NCBI GenBank assembly: GCA_017626295.1
Contig: JAGAJB010000017.1
Span: 1-64,000 of the forward strand
DNA: 64,000 nucleotides
Direction of reading: 5' to 3'
Source of the DNA: Clostridia bacterium
Lineage (GTDB): Bacteria; Bacillota; Clostridia; Oscillospirales; Acutalibacteraceae
Made by a program: the position numbers and the translations under genes. The notes beneath the pieces were generated by a model. That model saw only the letters and a list, made by a program, of their open reading frames with translations. It did no database searches and was not told the DNA's origin. Below, piece by piece: positions 25,212 to 34,124 of this stretch (position 1 is its first letter; every line of letters begins with the position of its first letter).

Positions 25212-26321
25212 TCACTCCTTTACAATTTGATATTTTTGATTAACTTCTTTGATTTTTCTGCCGATAGCAGAAATGACCGGTACACTCACAGAGTTACCAG
25301 CCATCTTATATAACTGTCCATCCTTAATGCCGGATGCGACAACTTTATTAAATTGTTTATCTTCAAATCCTTGTAATCGCCAGCACTCAATGGGCATCAG
25401 CTTACGGATTCTGCCCTTATGGTAAATGCCATGTCTGTCTTGAGCAGTTATTGTGAACATTTCCTCATTCGGTTCTTTCATCCGTCTGCCTTGCTGACGA
25501 ACTTTTTCTCTGTCGGGTGTCAATATTGCTCTCGGAGCATCTTCTACCAACACACCTGAGTGTTCTCCTTTGCGATTGCTTACACCTGAATCTTGTCGTG
25601 CAGTTATGCATCGTGCTTGGGGAGTGATAATAGGATCACTATTCATATCAATAAAGTACAATCCTGTTTTTCCACCCATACCACCGCCACCTGCACACAA
25701 TGTACACGAAACACCTGTTATGTCATAGACTCTCTGTCCTTGACTGCCGGGGATGATTTCTTTAAGATTCGCTCCATTGCAGCATTCGACAGGAAATATT
25801 TGTCCGGTACATCGTCCATCAAGATATCCGATAATATACAACCGCCGTCTTTGTTGGGGGACTCCGAAATATTTGCTGTTAAGCACACACCATTCGAGAT
25901 TATACCCCATTTCAACAAGCACGGAGTAGATAGTTTTAAGTGTTTCGCCTGAGTCATGCGATAACAAGCCTTGAACGTTTTCCAAGAATACAAATGCAGG
26001 TCTTTTAACTTCAAGGATTCGGGCAACATCAAAGAAGAGAGTTCCTCTTGTATCACTGAATCCCAATCGCTTTCCGGCAACGCTGAAAGCTTGGCAAGGA
26101 AATCCTGCACAGAGCAGGTCAAAGTTGGGGAGATTTTTGGGGTCGATTTCTCGCGCATCTTCATAATATTGCTCACCCCCAGTTTTATACATCGCACAAT
26201 ACGCTGCATTAGCGTATTTATCAATTTCACAATGACCGACACACTCAAAACCTCCTATTTTAGTTAATCCTGTACGAAAACCACCGATACCTGCAAACAT
26301 ATCAAAAAATCGGATTGCCAT
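25212..26321 (-). CDS. C5-cytosine DNA methyltransferase (Dcm-like)
   Basis: About 369 residues with the standard motif order: I (FDMFAGIGGFRTGL), IV with the catalytic Cys (FPCQAFSVAGKR, C76), VI (VFLENVQGL), VIII (PQQRRRLYIIG), target recognition region, IX (LMPIECWRLQGF) and X (YKMAGNSVSVPV). The start at 26321 gives the usual short lead before motif I; an ATG at 26336 is also open. No partner nuclease is present. Its target cannot be read from sequence. Confidence 0.92.
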   Translation of the reverse strand: MAIRFFDMFAGIGGFRTGLTKIGGFECVGHCEIDKYANAAYCAMYKTGGEQYYEDAREIDPKNLPNFDLLCAGFPCQAFSVAGKRLGFSDTRGTLFFDVARILEVKRPAFVFLENVQGLLSHDSGETLKTIYSVLVEMGYNLEWCVLNSKYFGVPQQRRRLYIIGYLDGRCTGQIFPVECCNGANLKEIIPGSQGQRVYDITGVSCTLCAGGGGMGGKTGLYFIDMNSDPIITPQARCITARQDSGVSNRKGEHSGVLVEDAPRAILTPDREKVRQQGRRMKEPNEEMFTITAQDRHGIYHKGRIRKLMPIECWRLQGFEDKQFNKVVASGIKDGQLYKMAGNSVSVPVISAIGRKIKEVNQKYQIVKE

Positions 26322-26366
26322 ACGGCATCCGACCATTCTGATTATTTAGTTTTTATACACCTCTTT

Positions 26367-26657
26367 TTACATTGTTTGTTCTAAATCTTCTGATTCTTCA
26401 ATTTCAGATTCTTCTGCCAACTCTTCATCGGTGAGCTTTCTGAAATCGTCTTCGCTGGGAACGATTGCAAGTGTTCTGCCGTTATCCCATTTCATATGAA
26501 TCTGTCCGGCATCATCTACGAAATCAACCGTACCTCTTGTACCGGGTGGAACAGGAGCATACGGGTCATTCATACTATTTAACACAAGACGAGTACCTTC
26601 GGGATATAGCTTCTGCATTCGTTCTGCATATTGAGACATATTGTCAAATGTACTCAT
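26367..26657 (-). CDS. DUF4314-like small protein
   Basis: 96 residues. The core GTRLVLNSMNDPYAPVPPGT followed by GTVDFVDDAGQIHMKWDNG matches the DUF4314 beta-barrel pattern common in clostridial conjugative elements. Acidic C-terminal tail. GAGGTG is seven bases upstream of the start. Function unknown. Confidence 0.8.
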   Translation of the reverse strand: MSTFDNMSQYAERMQKLYPEGTRLVLNSMNDPYAPVPPGTRGTVDFVDDAGQIHMKWDNGRTLAIVPSEDDFRKLTDEELAEESEIEESEDLEQTM

Positions 26658-26672
26658 AAATTTTCACCTCTT

Positions 26673-26975
26673 TTACATTTCGATTCCCATTTCTTCAGAG
26701 CCATCGAGATCACCAAAATCTTCTGTGCCGTCCAATGCTTTCTGCATAGGAATAAGGACTTTTAACAATTCTGAACGATACTCCATATCAGAAATCCTAT
26801 CAATATATATTCCGAAGGTGTTTAAGAACGGAGTTCCGTCTTCGTATGTAATTGTTACATCACCTGACACACCTTTTTCACATATATATTTTGCAACTTC
26901 TTCAATAGAGTTTAGTTCTCTTTCGTCATGATGGGACATACCGATTAATCTCGGATGCTTTTTACCTGTATTCAT
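26673..26975 (-). CDS. first gene of the conjugative operon, unknown function
   Basis: 100 residues starting MNTGKKHPRLIGMSHHDE at 26975, with GGAG nine bases upstream. The middle ICEKGVSGDVTITYEDGTP and an acidic end give no domain I recognise. It is the most upstream gene of the minus-strand operon, about 80 bp after the hairpin at 27055-27103. Confidence 0.65.
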   Translation of the reverse strand: MNTGKKHPRLIGMSHHDERELNSIEEVAKYICEKGVSGDVTITYEDGTPFLNTFGIYIDRISDMEYRSELLKVLIPMQKALDGTEDFGDLDGSEEMGIEM

Positions 26976-27054
26976 TAAAATCAACTCCTATTTTTTGTTT
27001 GGTTTTACGGGTGATTCATATTTATCACCAACTCCTTTCATATGGGGATATATA

Positions 27055-27103
27055 AAAAAGCACCGTGTTGTCGTAGTTGTACGAAACACGGTGTCGTTTT
27101 TTG
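27055..27103. terminator. bidirectional hairpin between divergent operons
   Basis: Stem 27061-27069 with 27085-27093, extended by an inner stem (TCGTA with TACGA), and T-runs on both sides (minus: CTTTTTTATA; plus: TCGTTTTTTG). No gene lies upstream of it on either strand within the intergenic space, so it is more likely an attenuator or insulator than an ordinary terminator. Confidence 0.7.
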
Positions 27104-27109
27104 TCGAAT

Positions 27110-27145
27110 TTCACGATTTTAAATATTTTCGAAAAATTTTGTGAA
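27110..27145. promoter_or_regulatory. imperfect inverted repeat in the divergent control region
   Basis: TTCAC (27110-27114) and GTGAA (27141-27145) flank a very A/T-rich segment. A weak minus-strand promoter TTCACA-17-TTAAAA overlaps it. This is a plausible operator for divergent control of transfer and defence genes, but unproven. Confidence 0.3.
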
Positions 27146-27189
27146 GTATTTTGAATTTTTAGTCATATATATATGGAGGTGCATTTAAG

Positions 27190-27414
27190 ATGTTTAAAAA
27201 ACTTGTATTTTCATTTACTGCTTTTATCTTGAAAAAAGCAACTTGCATGAGAATGAGTGAAAACCCACTACATAAAGAAAATATAGAATTGCTATATTAT
27301 GCATCTAAAGCAGCAAAGCTTTTACGCAAACCACTCGGAGAACTAACTCCTGAAGAAAAAGAAGAGTGGGCTAAGAGTATTGAGAGTTATAAAAATACTG
27401 ATGAATTAAATTAA
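27190..27414 (+). CDS. small helical protein, first gene of the defence cassette
   Basis: 74 residues with a short hydrophobic N-terminus (LVFSFTAFILKKA) and a charged helical rest (LGELTPEEKEEWAKSI). GGAGG lies nine bases before the ATG. It is 39 bp before the PLD-like gene, on the same strand. The function is unknown; a regulator or antitoxin of the cassette is possible. Confidence 0.6.
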   Translation: MFKKLVFSFTAFILKKATCMRMSENPLHKENIELLYYASKAAKLLRKPLGELTPEEKEEWAKSIESYKNTDELN

Positions 27415-27453
27415 TATATAATCAAAAAGAAATTTTAAAAAGGACGGGTTAAA

Positions 27454-28182
27454 ATGTTATACATAGCATATTTACCAAAATCAAAAGGAGAAGATGTAGG
27501 AGATAGAAAAGTTAATAATATTTTGTATTGGTATATGTCCAAAACAAATTATGAGTATTCTGTAATTGCAGCACCTGGATATCTTAGCACAACTGAAAAC
27601 ACAATAGATACATTTGTAAAAGAATTAAGTGACATATTAGCGAAAGGTAGTAATAAAACAAAAATCGGTTTTTTGAATGGAATGAACGGTCATCATACGA
27701 CATCAAGTGGAAAAATAATAATCGAAGAACACTACAAAAAGATGTCTGTATATAATTTCGAACAGATAATTTTGACTATCAAAAAAGAGTTCGACCACAG
27801 GAAAATGTTGTGTTTTTTCAAATTTCAAAAAGGATCTCAAGAAAACATAACTATTGAAAAACTAGATGATTTGCTTAATTGTATTTATGTAGGTGCTATA
27901 CTTATTGGTTCGAGTAACCAAAGCAAAAAAACTTATTTTGAAAAGAACGCCTCAAAAGGTGAAGCAGATATTTTTATGTTTGATGCATCTGGCGATTGTG
28001 AAATTAAAAGAAATATTGAAGTTTTATATCCCAATAACCAAAATCCTGATATGAAAGAAAATGATGAATTGTTTAGGGATATAGTTATTGCTAATAGCTT
28101 TTATGGTAGTGGACATGAAGATACGCAAACTTTTTTAAAAAACATTCTTAAAGATTTATTAGAAAGTGGATTAGAAAAGTAA
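27454..28182 (+). CDS. PLD-like nuclease-fold protein
   Basis: 242 residues. A single phospholipase D-type half-site is visible: HxK at 115-117 (FDHRKM), then GSSN at 152-155 in ILIGSSNQSKKTYF, then an acidic residue in GEADIFMFD. This H-K, S-N, E/D order is used by BfiI-type and other PLD-superfamily nucleases; the usual Asp four residues after the Lys is absent. The early part GFLNGMNGHHTTSSGK may shape the site. It is strongly A/T-rich like its neighbours and upstream of a SIR2-TPR gene, which suggests an effector nuclease. Domain call by eye only. Confidence 0.62.
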   Translation: MLYIAYLPKSKGEDVGDRKVNNILYWYMSKTNYEYSVIAAPGYLSTTENTIDTFVKELSDILAKGSNKTKIGFLNGMNGHHTTSSGKIIIEEHYKKMSVYNFEQIILTIKKEFDHRKMLCFFKFQKGSQENITIEKLDDLLNCIYVGAILIGSSNQSKKTYFEKNASKGEADIFMFDASGDCEIKRNIEVLYPNNQNPDMKENDELFRDIVIANSFYGSGHEDTQTFLKNILKDLLESGLEK

Positions 28183-28288
28183 TTGGTTTTTCTTGTTATA
28201 TGAGTGCTTGTTAGATAATTAGCACGCAAAAAGCGCGGAAGTTGTTATACCTCACAATAAAGAATATTCCAAAAACAAAAAATTAAGT

Positions 28289-28873
28289 ATGGTAAGAAAA
28301 ATGAAGTGGCGTTATGACGAATTAGTGAAACTCGGATTGAACTTCAAGTCGGGGAGTACTAATCAAAAATTTAAAACTATTATTAGCGATAATAACACGA
28401 AAGAAATTAATAAGCAGATTTTGCCGGAAGATATTGTGAACAGCTTCAAAAATAGTGAGTATAAGACTCTAGTAACATTAGATGATATAATTTTATATCG
28501 AGTTTATGGTCTAACGCCTTCTGGAAAGGCTGGTGCTAAACAGAATGGTTCATTTGCAACGACGGAATTTGCCGAATCTCGTATAGATGTTAAACTTCGC
28601 TTGGCTTTAGATCCACAATGGAAGAACGCCTTGTATATTGAGGAAAAAATAAAAGTTCCTAAAGGTGTTGTTATAAATAAAGGTGTAGTTGGTCCGGTAA
28701 AAATGTTGTCTGGAACAATATTAGAGGGCGGTGCAGATCAAATAATTTTACCTAAAAATTGGCCTGAAAGTTGGGTAGTTGGTTATCGATTTGTTACTTC
28801 AGAACCATTGATGGATTATCCTGAATATACAGTAGAAAAACCTGATGAAATAAGAAGAAACAATTCGCTATAG
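28289..28873 (+). CDS. possible NAD-active/ADP-ribosyltransferase-type toxin fold
   Basis: 194 residues. The region 70-170 shows YRVYG, then GSFATTEFAESR, LALDPQWKNA, a KVPKGVVINKGVVGP strand pair, and GGADQIILPKNW. This order (R, GSF/T, paired strands, GG.xQ..LP) resembles C-terminal toxin domains of the TNT and ADP-ribosyltransferase kinds seen in polymorphic toxins. I cannot assign a family. The start may be 28289 or 28301; neither has a strong ribosome site, and the frame is open upstream to 28223 without another start codon. It lies between the PLD-like and SIR2 genes. Confidence 0.5.
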   Translation: MVRKMKWRYDELVKLGLNFKSGSTNQKFKTIISDNNTKEINKQILPEDIVNSFKNSEYKTLVTLDDIILYRVYGLTPSGKAGAKQNGSFATTEFAESRIDVKLRLALDPQWKNALYIEEKIKVPKGVVINKGVVGPVKMLSGTILEGGADQIILPKNWPESWVVGYRFVTSEPLMDYPEYTVEKPDEIRRNNSL

Positions 28874-28942
28874 TATAACAATATATCTATTACAACTTAA
28901 ATGTGTCTTATATAATTCTACTTTTATTAAGGAGATAAAGTT

Positions 28943-31456
28943 ATGAAGTTAAGTGATTTAATTAACTATAAAAATAATTATCCAAAACTTAAATTTATTC
29001 AAGAGCATAGAAGCGATATCATTCCTTTTATTGGTGCTGGAATTTCTATTGAATGTGGACTGTATTCTTGGAGGGAGATGCTTGATTCAATAGCAAAAGA
29101 TTATTTTACGGATGCTGAGATTTGTAATATTCACGAAACCTGTGATTATTACAGTTATGCTGATAAAATTGTAAAAGTAACTGGTAATGCTCATATGGTA
29201 ATGAAAAAAATAAGTGATTTGTTTAACCAGGCATCAATTAAAATTACAGATTCTCCATATATTTTAACTACATCGTTTTCCAAATTGATTGTTACAACTA
29301 ACTATGATACAATTTTAGAAACAGTATCAAGACAAAGCATAAAAGATGAACCATTAAAACCATTGTTGCCCTGTTTAAAAGGTCAGGTTGACGAAGCAAT
29401 ACAAAGTAATGAAAGATGTTTGTTAAAACTTCATGGTTCAACCGAAGAAACAACTTCGTTTATTTTGACATCAAAACAATATCAAGATTTTTATGGTAAA
29501 CCTTCTGAACGGAGTGGTAAACCTTTACCACTGTACCTCGAACAACTTTTTTCAGGAAAAAAGTTGTTGTTTGTTGGTTGTAGTCTAGAAATGGATAAAA
29601 CTTTAGAAATTCTTCGCGAATGTGTAACAAAGTACAAAACAATTTCTCATTATGCAATTGTTCCTTGGATTACTGATGATGAAAAAAGATTACAACGTGC
29701 TAGACAATTAACAAGTTTGGGCATAGAACCGATATTTTACCCAGAAGGAGATTTCGATAGCGTTAACAAACTTTTAAGATTTTTGGCTAAAGAAAATCCG
29801 TTTACAACGCAAGTAGAAACAGCATTAAAAGAATTGATAAATAATGATAAAATTTTAGATGAATTTGTAGCGGTGGTAAAAGATAGTTTTTATGATACAG
29901 CCAAAGAGTTCCCTGAATTATTAGATGATATCTTTATGCCTTCAGAAGATGCTTTTAGCAAAATGATAAAAAATAAAATGAATACATTATGTGACGATGA
30001 TGATTTGTATAAAATAGTGTTATTTGTTTTTAAGGCTTATATAAGCTGTGGTTGCTTTTATGCCAAGGATGATATAGTTAAATGTTTTGAAGATATTTAT
30101 TCGGATTTATGTCTTAGGGAAAGTAAATTGATGGGAATTTTTGAAAAGAATTGGTCGATAAAAAAACATACCGATGTACTGACTAAGGATATTTCGTGGG
30201 TGAAAAATTTGTCATTAAAAAATATTAATGAAAATGCGCAGGCACTATTAGATAAACTTCAATACAGAAATGGTATGAGTTTTTCTGATATTCAACACTA
30301 TTATAATTCTGCTAAAGAGTTTGAAAGCCTTGTTGGAGATAAACTTGATTATCATATTCATACCAGATTATTAAACTCAATTGGAGCTTTTTCATATTAT
30401 TATAATGAAAGTGAAATTGGAATTGCTCATTTGGAAAAAGCTATAACATTAGTTTTAAATAATGAAGAGCAAAAACGTCCAGAACAACTTTTTTTAGCTA
30501 AGTGTTATTATAATTTGGCATTGGCATATGTTACCTCTGGCAATATAATGGATGCTTTGTTGAGTATTCGTAAGGATATTGAATTGAAGGAGAAATTCGA
30601 TGAACATCCACAAATATATGCTAGGTCATGCGATTTATATGCAACTATATTGAAAAATATTGAGCCATTTCATGCAGGGCGAATATATGTTGAAGCAGCT
30701 AAAATTAAAGCAAAGTATATTGTTCTTGACAAAGATGGAAATAATTCACATGAAGATATGCTTGCTTCTTGGGCAACAGCACTTTTTAATATAGGTTTGT
30801 TGGCTCGTGATATAGGTCTTAATCATATTGCATATGATTATATACTTATTGCAAATGAAATTCGCTCAAAAACATTGGATAAATGCAATAGAGATTTCTG
30901 TAGTTCATTGAATGTACAGTCTGAACTTGAATTAATGTTACATTTGAAAGATAATCCGATTTCAATTATAACGACAATAGAAAGCAAACAGGCTCTTCCT
31001 GAAGGGTATTCGAAAATAATGGGGCATACTTTTTATGTATGTGCTTTATATTATTTTACAAAAAAAGACTTTATATCTGCATTTGATTATGCAAACAAAT
31101 CTTTGATAGAATTAAAAAATGAAAACTCATCCGATTTAATTCAAGTAATTAAAAGTAGACTTATATCATTGCTTTCACTTCAAACCATAAAACAAAATGG
31201 ACAAGCACTCAAATATTCTTTGCCAAATGATATTTTTAAAGATATTATTGAGGATATAGAGAAATTGTTAGGAACTAATAGTTTCTATTTGTCTTACCCA
31301 TACCAGGCATTGATTTATAACTCAACAAATTCCCAAGTTAAAGAACAGTATTCAAATAAATATCATAAGCTCATTGATGATTTTTCTGAAGAGATGGAAG
31401 ATTTGTTGGATGTATTTATAAAATATTTAGCTGAAATTCAGCAAATGATTTGTTAA
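28943..31456 (+). CDS. SIR2-domain protein with C-terminal TPR repeats
   Basis: 837 residues. The N-terminal SIR2-like domain has IPFIGAGISIECGL (about 27-40), TTNYDTILE, LLKLHGSTEE with the expected His, and LFVGCSLEMDKTLE. From about residue 460 onward the protein is a run of TPR-like helices (YNLALAYVTSG, ALFNIGLLARDIG). SIR2 effectors in anti-phage systems deplete NAD+ on infection; TPR tails act as sensors. AAGGAG lies seven bases before the start. This is the most likely defence effector of the cassette. Confidence 0.82.
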   Translation: MKLSDLINYKNNYPKLKFIQEHRSDIIPFIGAGISIECGLYSWREMLDSIAKDYFTDAEICNIHETCDYYSYADKIVKVTGNAHMVMKKISDLFNQASIKITDSPYILTTSFSKLIVTTNYDTILETVSRQSIKDEPLKPLLPCLKGQVDEAIQSNERCLLKLHGSTEETTSFILTSKQYQDFYGKPSERSGKPLPLYLEQLFSGKKLLFVGCSLEMDKTLEILRECVTKYKTISHYAIVPWITDDEKRLQRARQLTSLGIEPIFYPEGDFDSVNKLLRFLAKENPFTTQVETALKELINNDKILDEFVAVVKDSFYDTAKEFPELLDDIFMPSEDAFSKMIKNKMNTLCDDDDLYKIVLFVFKAYISCGCFYAKDDIVKCFEDIYSDLCLRESKLMGIFEKNWSIKKHTDVLTKDISWVKNLSLKNINENAQALLDKLQYRNGMSFSDIQHYYNSAKEFESLVGDKLDYHIHTRLLNSIGAFSYYYNESEIGIAHLEKAITLVLNNEEQKRPEQLFLAKCYYNLALAYVTSGNIMDALLSIRKDIELKEKFDEHPQIYARSCDLYATILKNIEPFHAGRIYVEAAKIKAKYIVLDKDGNNSHEDMLASWATALFNIGLLARDIGLNHIAYDYILIANEIRSKTLDKCNRDFCSSLNVQSELELMLHLKDNPISIITTIESKQALPEGYSKIMGHTFYVCALYYFTKKDFISAFDYANKSLIELKNENSSDLIQVIKSRLISLLSLQTIKQNGQALKYSLPNDIFKDIIEDIEKLLGTNSFYLSYPYQALIYNSTNSQVKEQYSNKYHKLIDDFSEEMEDLLDVFIKYLAEIQQMIC

Positions 31457-31889
31457 AACGAAACTGTTGCTTACATCTCTAAATCAACAAACTGGCATTA
31501 CAACCAAAAAATTTTCAATATAAATTATTTTTAATGAGATAACGCAAAATAATATTTTGTTGTCTAGAAGTGTTACCCTGTCAACTCGCTCTTACAATAC
31601 ATAAAAGACACAGAAAGCCTATAACGAGGCATAAAGAGAAGGCCGAGAGCGAAAAACTTCTGCTTTGTTTTGAAATTTTCTTTAATGATTTTTGAGGTTT
31701 GTATAAGTATTTTATTTTTTTGTATAACATATATTTAAAATCTGTCATTAATAATATGGGGCATTAGAAAGTTTTTTGCTGATTAGTTTGTTAAATAGTT
31801 ATACCCCGGCAAAATTAAGTGTGTGATATTGATAAGAAACAGATATAAAATGAATTTATAAAAATATTTTTATTAGGAATGGTGAGTTT
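31457..31889 (+). other. 433-bp A/T-rich intergenic gap between defence units
   Basis: No open frame of useful size on either strand and no clear terminator. It separates the SIR2 cassette from the Gabija pair and presumably holds the gajA promoter, which I cannot place with confidence. A short more GC-rich patch (about 31,570-31,670) may be the remnant of something else. Confidence 0.4.
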
Positions 31890-34124
31890 ATGAGAACTAA
31901 ATTAGTGAATGAGAGAACCACACTTCATTCTGGATATGGAGCAGGAGAGGGTGATACCGAGTATTATGAATATGAGTGTCCCTGTGGAAAAGGGCGAATT
32001 GTAGAGGAACACGATAACATACCTGGTTTTAGAGAGCATGATGTAATGCTTTGCTGTGAAGAGTGTAATCGTTATTATAGTATTGATACATCTAAAGGTG
32101 TTCGCAATTGGCGCTTGATTAGAAAAGGTGATGCAAAAATGACAAATAGAATAAAAGCACAACCGCATATTTGTAGAGTTCGTATTGAAAACTTTAGAAA
32201 CTTTCGCTCCGTGGATTTTTCATTAAGTGATAAACAGGTTCTTATTGGAGAAAATGCTGTAGGTAAAAGCAATCTGTTATATGCACTTCAATTGATTTTG
32301 GATCCCAATATACCAGAGAAAGATAGAATGCTTGAAGAAACAGATTTTTGGGATGGTTTAGAAAAGCCAATGGAAAACGGCGAGGAAATATTAATTGAAA
32401 TATATTTAACTAATTTTGAAGATAATAAAAATTTGTTAGCTCAACTCTCTGATGCTACGGTGAATTGTGAAGGAGAAAAGTATTTGAAAATTAGTTATAA
32501 GTTTTTCAAAAAAGATCCTAACAAGCCTGAGTATAGTTACATCATATTTAAGGGGGATGATGAAACACGAAGCTTTACGTATGAAGATAGAAGAATATTA
32601 AATATTCGTGTTATCAAGGCAATTAGGGATGTAGAAACAGAGATGCGAAATTCAAGGTCATCACCACTTACGCAACTAATAAAACAAAAATATACTGTAA
32701 GTAAAGATGTTTTATCTGAAATCTCTAAAACCCTTGACGAGAAGGGTGCAGACACTTTACAAATTGGTCAGGTAAGTAATTTGGAAAAACGCATACAGGA
32801 TATGCTAAACGACATGGTATCGTTTAGTTCTGACGAGTTTAATGTTGCATTGAAAACAATGAATCTTGATGCTACAAGACTTCTTTATGCCTTGAGACCA
32901 ATAATAAACAACAGAGAAACTGCTAATACAAGTTTAGGTATAAATAATATACTTTATGTTGCCTTGATATTGTTGTTGATCGAGGATGATACTATAAAAA
33001 CATATTTGTCAGGTGATTTGTATCGAGAGTTAACAGTTAAAGATGCCAATAGGTTAGTTGAACGTAGCTATACAAAATTAGAAAACTCAGATGAGTATGT
33101 GCTGAATTTTGCTGCTCTAAAAGATACCGAACTATACGATGATTTATATGTCTTTTTTTCTGACACGGTTCCGACCAGCAATGGAATCACTATACTTGCG
33201 GTAGAAGAGCCAGAATCACATCTTCACCCGATATACCAAAGATTGCTATATCGTCATATAATGAACAAATCTAATACTTCTGTTATGATTACAACACACT
33301 CTACATATGTGGCGTCTGTTGCACCAATTACTTCAATAATACATTTACTTGGAACGAATACTGGCACTTGTGTAAAAACGACTGCAGACATCGATTTGTC
33401 TGAAGAAGATTATTTGGATCTGGCAAGGTATATTGATGTGAAAAAAGGGGAGCTTTATACTGCAAAAGGTGTTATTTTTGTAGAAGGGATTAGTGAGGAA
33501 TACCTTGTGCCAAGTTTTGCTATGGCTAAAGGTGTAGATTTGGATAGATTAGGTGTTGTTGTTTGTAATATTAACTCTACCAATTTCAAGCCGTATTTAG
33601 ATTTTGTTGGAGCCTTGGGTATACCTAATGTTGTCATTACTGATGGAGATTATTATCATATTGTTGATGACAAAAAATGTTTTGGTAATGTAGAAAACGA
33701 GACGCATAGTGCAAAGGGTTACGATGGTCTGGAACGTGTAGCAGAATACTATCAAGAATGTGCAGATGATTCGTATAACGATTTGGACTTTAATTCAAAA
33801 CGGGATTTCTTTGCTAGAAAAGGAATTTTTATTGGTATGCACACATTAGAAATAGATATGTTTATGAAGAGTAACTGTTTAGATAAAACTACGATTTGTG
33901 AAGTTTTTAATAAATTGACTCATGGTGGAGAAGCACAAAAGAAAAACTTTTCTAATGATTTGGATGCAGGAAACTATGATAAGTGCCTTGGAAAGATTGA
34001 GTCATCTCATAGCAGAATAGGAAAAGGACGGTTTGCTCAAAGATTAGCAGAGAAAGTAACTAATTCTATGATTCCGACATACATTTCAAATGCAATTGAT
34101 GAAATAGTAAAAAGAGTTGGGTGA
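31890..34124 (+). CDS. gajA: Gabija GajA: OLD-type ATPase-TOPRIM nuclease with an N-terminal zinc ribbon
   Basis: 744 residues. Residues 84-744 are a GajA-type OLD nuclease: IENFRNFRSVDFSL, Walker A GENAVGKS (120-127), Walker B region VEEPESHLHPIYQ, then the TOPRIM acidic residues in IFVEGISEEYLV and VVITDGDYYH. GajA cuts DNA and its ATPase senses nucleotide pools. Residues 1-83 are an extra domain with a CxC...CxxC ribbon (C30, C32, C56, C59). An internal ATG at 32139 (codon 84) with AAGGTG eight bases upstream could produce a standard-length GajA. It overlaps gajB by 4 bp. Confidence 0.88.
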   Translation: MRTKLVNERTTLHSGYGAGEGDTEYYEYECPCGKGRIVEEHDNIPGFREHDVMLCCEECNRYYSIDTSKGVRNWRLIRKGDAKMTNRIKAQPHICRVRIENFRNFRSVDFSLSDKQVLIGENAVGKSNLLYALQLILDPNIPEKDRMLEETDFWDGLEKPMENGEEILIEIYLTNFEDNKNLLAQLSDATVNCEGEKYLKISYKFFKKDPNKPEYSYIIFKGDDETRSFTYEDRRILNIRVIKAIRDVETEMRNSRSSPLTQLIKQKYTVSKDVLSEISKTLDEKGADTLQIGQVSNLEKRIQDMLNDMVSFSSDEFNVALKTMNLDATRLLYALRPIINNRETANTSLGINNILYVALILLLIEDDTIKTYLSGDLYRELTVKDANRLVERSYTKLENSDEYVLNFAALKDTELYDDLYVFFSDTVPTSNGITILAVEEPESHLHPIYQRLLYRHIMNKSNTSVMITTHSTYVASVAPITSIIHLLGTNTGTCVKTTADIDLSEEDYLDLARYIDVKKGELYTAKGVIFVEGISEEYLVPSFAMAKGVDLDRLGVVVCNINSTNFKPYLDFVGALGIPNVVITDGDYYHIVDDKKCFGNVENETHSAKGYDGLERVAEYYQECADDSYNDLDFNSKRDFFARKGIFIGMHTLEIDMFMKSNCLDKTTICEVFNKLTHGGEAQKKNFSNDLDAGNYDKCLGKIESSHSRIGKGRFAQRLAEKVTNSMIPTYISNAIDEIVKRVG

